64,000 nucleotides of DNA, taken from positions 10,376,001 to 10,440,000 of the forward strand of contig OW051493.1 of the NCBI GenBank assembly GCA_932521035.1, given 5' to 3'. Positions 61,852-64,000 of this stretch are shown here, one piece after another. Both the position numbers and the translations under genes were made by a program. Every line of letters starts with the position of its first letter. Positions within the stretch are counted from its first letter, which is position 1. The DNA comes from Oscheius dolichura. Its lineage: Eukaryota; Nematoda; Chromadorea; Rhabditida; Rhabditidae. The notes under the pieces were generated by a model. It had not been told where the DNA came from. It saw only the letters and a program-made list of their open reading frames with translations, and did no database searches.

Positions 61852-63208
61852 ATGGGTAACTGTCTACCCCTTCTCTTCGGACACCGTAATCTGAACAATG
61901 AGGAGGACAGTAACGGCGGGAACCATCGAATGTCGTGAGTAATCACATCATTTATATATGTTTATACTATTTATCATTTTTATAAGAAGCTGGAGAAGGT
62001 TCTTTAGGTGCTTTGGGCCCCTTAAAAGTCTATAAACCAGGATTGAGAAGGAATTGGGACTCCCACGGGGAGACACGCATTACAGGATCAAAAATCGAGT
62101 CCTGATGCTTTTCAGCCGCCATTTTCCAAAATTCTGAACCAGTAGTCTTGTAGAGAATTTTCTGGCCAGTCTGGCAACATCACAATCTTTGTGAAAAACT
62201 ACTTTTCCCGAGAAAGGGTGGCGTTTTGAAGGGCGACGGCCATCCTACTTTGCGACGGGGGAAATATTAAAAAAGTATCACATCTATCCTGTAGAGAATT
62301 TCTCCTCGGTAAGATATTGTTGATTTCTTTGAGCGAATCAGTTTTATTTGAACACGGTAGTAGATTCCTCCCAATGCCCCATTTCCAGGAGCCGATCCGA
62401 GCCCTCTCCCACTGCCAACAACACTTCGATGAGCTTCACAAATCCCGTTATGCAATTCCCCCACAGTGTGAGTCATTCTCTTATCCTTTTTTCTAGTTGA
62501 ATTCTTTTCAGAGTGCCTATGTGAATCAGCTATATGCCGCGAATCTAGCCCGCCAACGGGCAGCTGCTGGGGAATCTAAGGAGGTTACTGTATCCATTCT
62601 TTCTTTATATTCTTCTCTGTTTTAGATAGACGACGCTAGACGGATCAGGATTAAAGGACTACTAGAACAAATACCAGCGGATGTTTTCCAGAATGATATG
62701 AGGAGTAGCGAGTAAGTTTAAGAAGGAAATTTAGAGGGACGGGGAGCGGGTTTGTGGCCATTCGCTTCGAGATCTTCTTCCTTTCTGGTCTAAAAATTAA
62801 AATTTAGATGCACAATCTGTATGAATGACTTCGAAGTAGGAGAACGAATGCGATTCCTGCCGTGCATGCACTTCTTCCATCAGGAATGCGTGGATGACTG
62901 GCTGATGAGGTGCGGATTACTGTAGAGTCAGTTTTTACCCACTTATTATAGATCATTTACGTGTCCCTCGTGTACAGAACCGGTAGACTCGACGATCCTC
63001 TCCTCCCTAACGGCCCACACCCAACAATCCTTCCGAGATCTCGCCTTCTCCCCTTCCGGTCCAGCCCCATCCCAGTGAGTTCTCTCCATCTTTTGTTCTG
63101 TATAAATCCCGTCTGTAATTACTGTACCCTATCCGATGATTCTCCTCTTTCGCGTGTAGTTCCTACCCTAGTCTCTTCTCTCCCTTTCCCTCTCTGTACA
63201 TAATATAG
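61852..63208 (+). CDS. RING-H2 E3 ubiquitin ligase, RNF11-like
   Basis: Seven exons give 197 residues. The N-terminus [10 protein letters not shown] is a myristoylation plus palmitoylation site, as in RNF11 (MGNCLKS). The RING-H2 domain at about 110-155 is almost the same as human RNF11: [47 protein letters not shown]. In RNF11 a PPxY motif recruits NEDD4-type ligases; I see none in exon 2 here. The C-terminus is extended by about 40 residues (ending FPSLYII) relative to human. RNF11 acts in endosomal and inflammatory ubiquitin control. It follows the FHA-PHD gene on the same strand; I recall the C. elegans orthologues as neighbours. Confidence 0.93.
62140..62245 (+). repeat. Member of a dispersed non-coding repeat family
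   Basis: In intron 1 of the RNF11-like gene, the stretch with TTGTAGAGAATTTTCT, AGTCTG and AATCTTTG runs parallel to 24815-24880 upstream of rab-3. A following part (CGAGAAAGGGTGGC, TTTTGAAGG) resembles 25060-25100. The order of blocks is kept, so the two loci share ancestry. Confidence 0.55.
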
Positions 63209-63798
63209 TCAATTCATTCTCTACTACAGTACTACTTCTTTGTCTCGGTCATTTCCCGCCCGGGTTCTTTACCAGTAGGGAACTGGATGCTTCGGAGCGA
63301 TTACAGGTCTCGAAGCGATTGAATACAATGTCTTTATCTCGGTCAATCGTTTCGGGACCAAAGTTTCGACGCTCTTGTTCCCTCGTTCCTGTATTTCCCA
63401 TCTTCCTGGAGATTCTCAACGGGTCGGGAACTCAATTCAGTCACCATGGCCAAAGGAGCCTGCCTAAAGGCCCCTAGCTCCGGTCCAGGTCTTCTCATCC
63501 TGGTTTAAGGGTCCCTGGCCCAAGTCCACGGCCTCTCCTCCGCGTTTAACGTCCCCACCATCTAGTCCTTCTCCCTTTTCCCCATTCCCCAGTTGTCTCT
63601 CTCTTTGTTTGTACAATAAACTTCATTCTCCTCAACGGAACAGAACAAATATCATTTAGTATTAATAATCTAATCTGGAAAATAATATGTCACTCGGGGG
63701 ATCTCTGTCATGACTCTCATGATCTCTCTATCTCTCTCGTCTTGGAAACCAGTACTTGGGAAAAGTGAAGAATTTGGGGGAAAAGGAAAGGAAGGCAT
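63209..63798. other. Convergent 3' spacer
   Basis: 590 bp between the RNF11-like stop and the stop of the right-edge gene. It contains GTACAATAAACTTC at about 63612, a good polyadenylation signal (AATAAA) for the plus-strand gene. No exon is seen. Confidence 0.5.
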
Positions 63799-64000
63799 TC
63801 AATGGGAAAGCGCGTCACCATTCTGAATGGTAAGCTCCTCGACGGCTTCGCGAATCTGTGGCATTTCTGTGCCCTCGGGTCTGAAAGCGGGAAATAAGGG
63901 AACAGATTGAGGACCCGTTCCCCAGAAGAAGGGGAAACTAACCGTTTGGGATGGACCAATCGGTGGCTACCTTTCCTCTCGGGTAGCTGGCTTTTGCTCT
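63799..64000 (-). CDS. Last exons of an unidentified gene (partial, runs off the window)
   Basis: The last exon (63880-63799) follows a CGCTTTCAG acceptor and encodes PEGTEMPQIREAVEEL, then TIQNGDALSH and a TGA. The previous exon runs from beyond the window edge to 63943 (donor GTTAGT) with SQLPERKGSHRLVHPK. The phases (2 to 2) agree only for this frame pair. It is too short to identify. Confidence 0.6.

Overview
This is nuclear DNA from a nematode, most likely a rhabditid related to Caenorhabditis. Introns are very short (many 35-60 nt) with GT...TTTCAG or TTTTAG ends, intergenic gaps are small, several start codons sit a few bases after a TTTCAG-type acceptor as in trans-spliced genes, and the gene set is animal. 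I cannot name the species. Gene models were built by reading exons in both strands and checking that codon phase is kept across each junction; orthology is by recognition of protein families, with no database search. Several neighbours (rsp-4/ccpp-6, dnj-13/GCDH, FHA-PHD/RNF11) are, as I recall, also neighbours or linked on C. elegans chromosome II. | Layout. 1-1.1 kb: unidentified coding fragment. 1.1-1.3 kb: a TA-flanked MITE with perfect 40-bp terminal inverted repeats. 1.4-16.3 kb: a dense, AT-rich block with ccpp-6 (-), rsp-4 (-), a ZMYND8/11-type MYND protein (+), NUDT9 (-), npl-4 (+), an FRS2-like adaptor (-), an OVCA2 serine hydrolase (-), dnj-13 (+) and glutaryl-CoA dehydrogenase (+). 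16.3-20.1 kb: meckelin/mks-3 (-). 20.6-22.3 kb: rab-3 (-) with a long upstream region. 25.8-28.1 kb: a C2H2 zinc-finger factor (-). 30.9-35.6 kb: an alpha2delta/CACHD1-like protein (-). 38.6-39.2 kb: a Ly6 protein (-). 39.7-41.7 kb: an unknown coiled-coil protein (+). 41.7-42.8 kb: a secreted DB-module protein (-). 43.5-48.2 kb: an LDL-receptor/RME-2-like receptor (-). 52.3-60.2 kb: an FHA+PHD nuclear protein (+). 61.9-63.2 kb: an RNF11-like RING protein (+). The right edge carries the last exons of another gene (-). | From about 17 kb on the sequence is more GC-rich, with G/C-ending codons and long intergenic spaces, and it is seeded with about a dozen copies of a 30-bp imperfect hairpin (GCCACAG...CTGTGGC) in introns and spacers. 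| Functional links are modest: rab-3 and the CACHD1-like protein belong to synaptic release and channel biology, mks-3 to the ciliary transition zone, and OVCA2/FRS2-like and rsp-4/ccpp-6 look like operon pairs. No new defence-type system is visible. The items most worth checking are the hairpin family, the MITE, a probable 26-nt intron, a read-through intron in rab-3, a candidate X-box at mks-3 and the long cytoplasmic tail on the alpha2delta-like protein.
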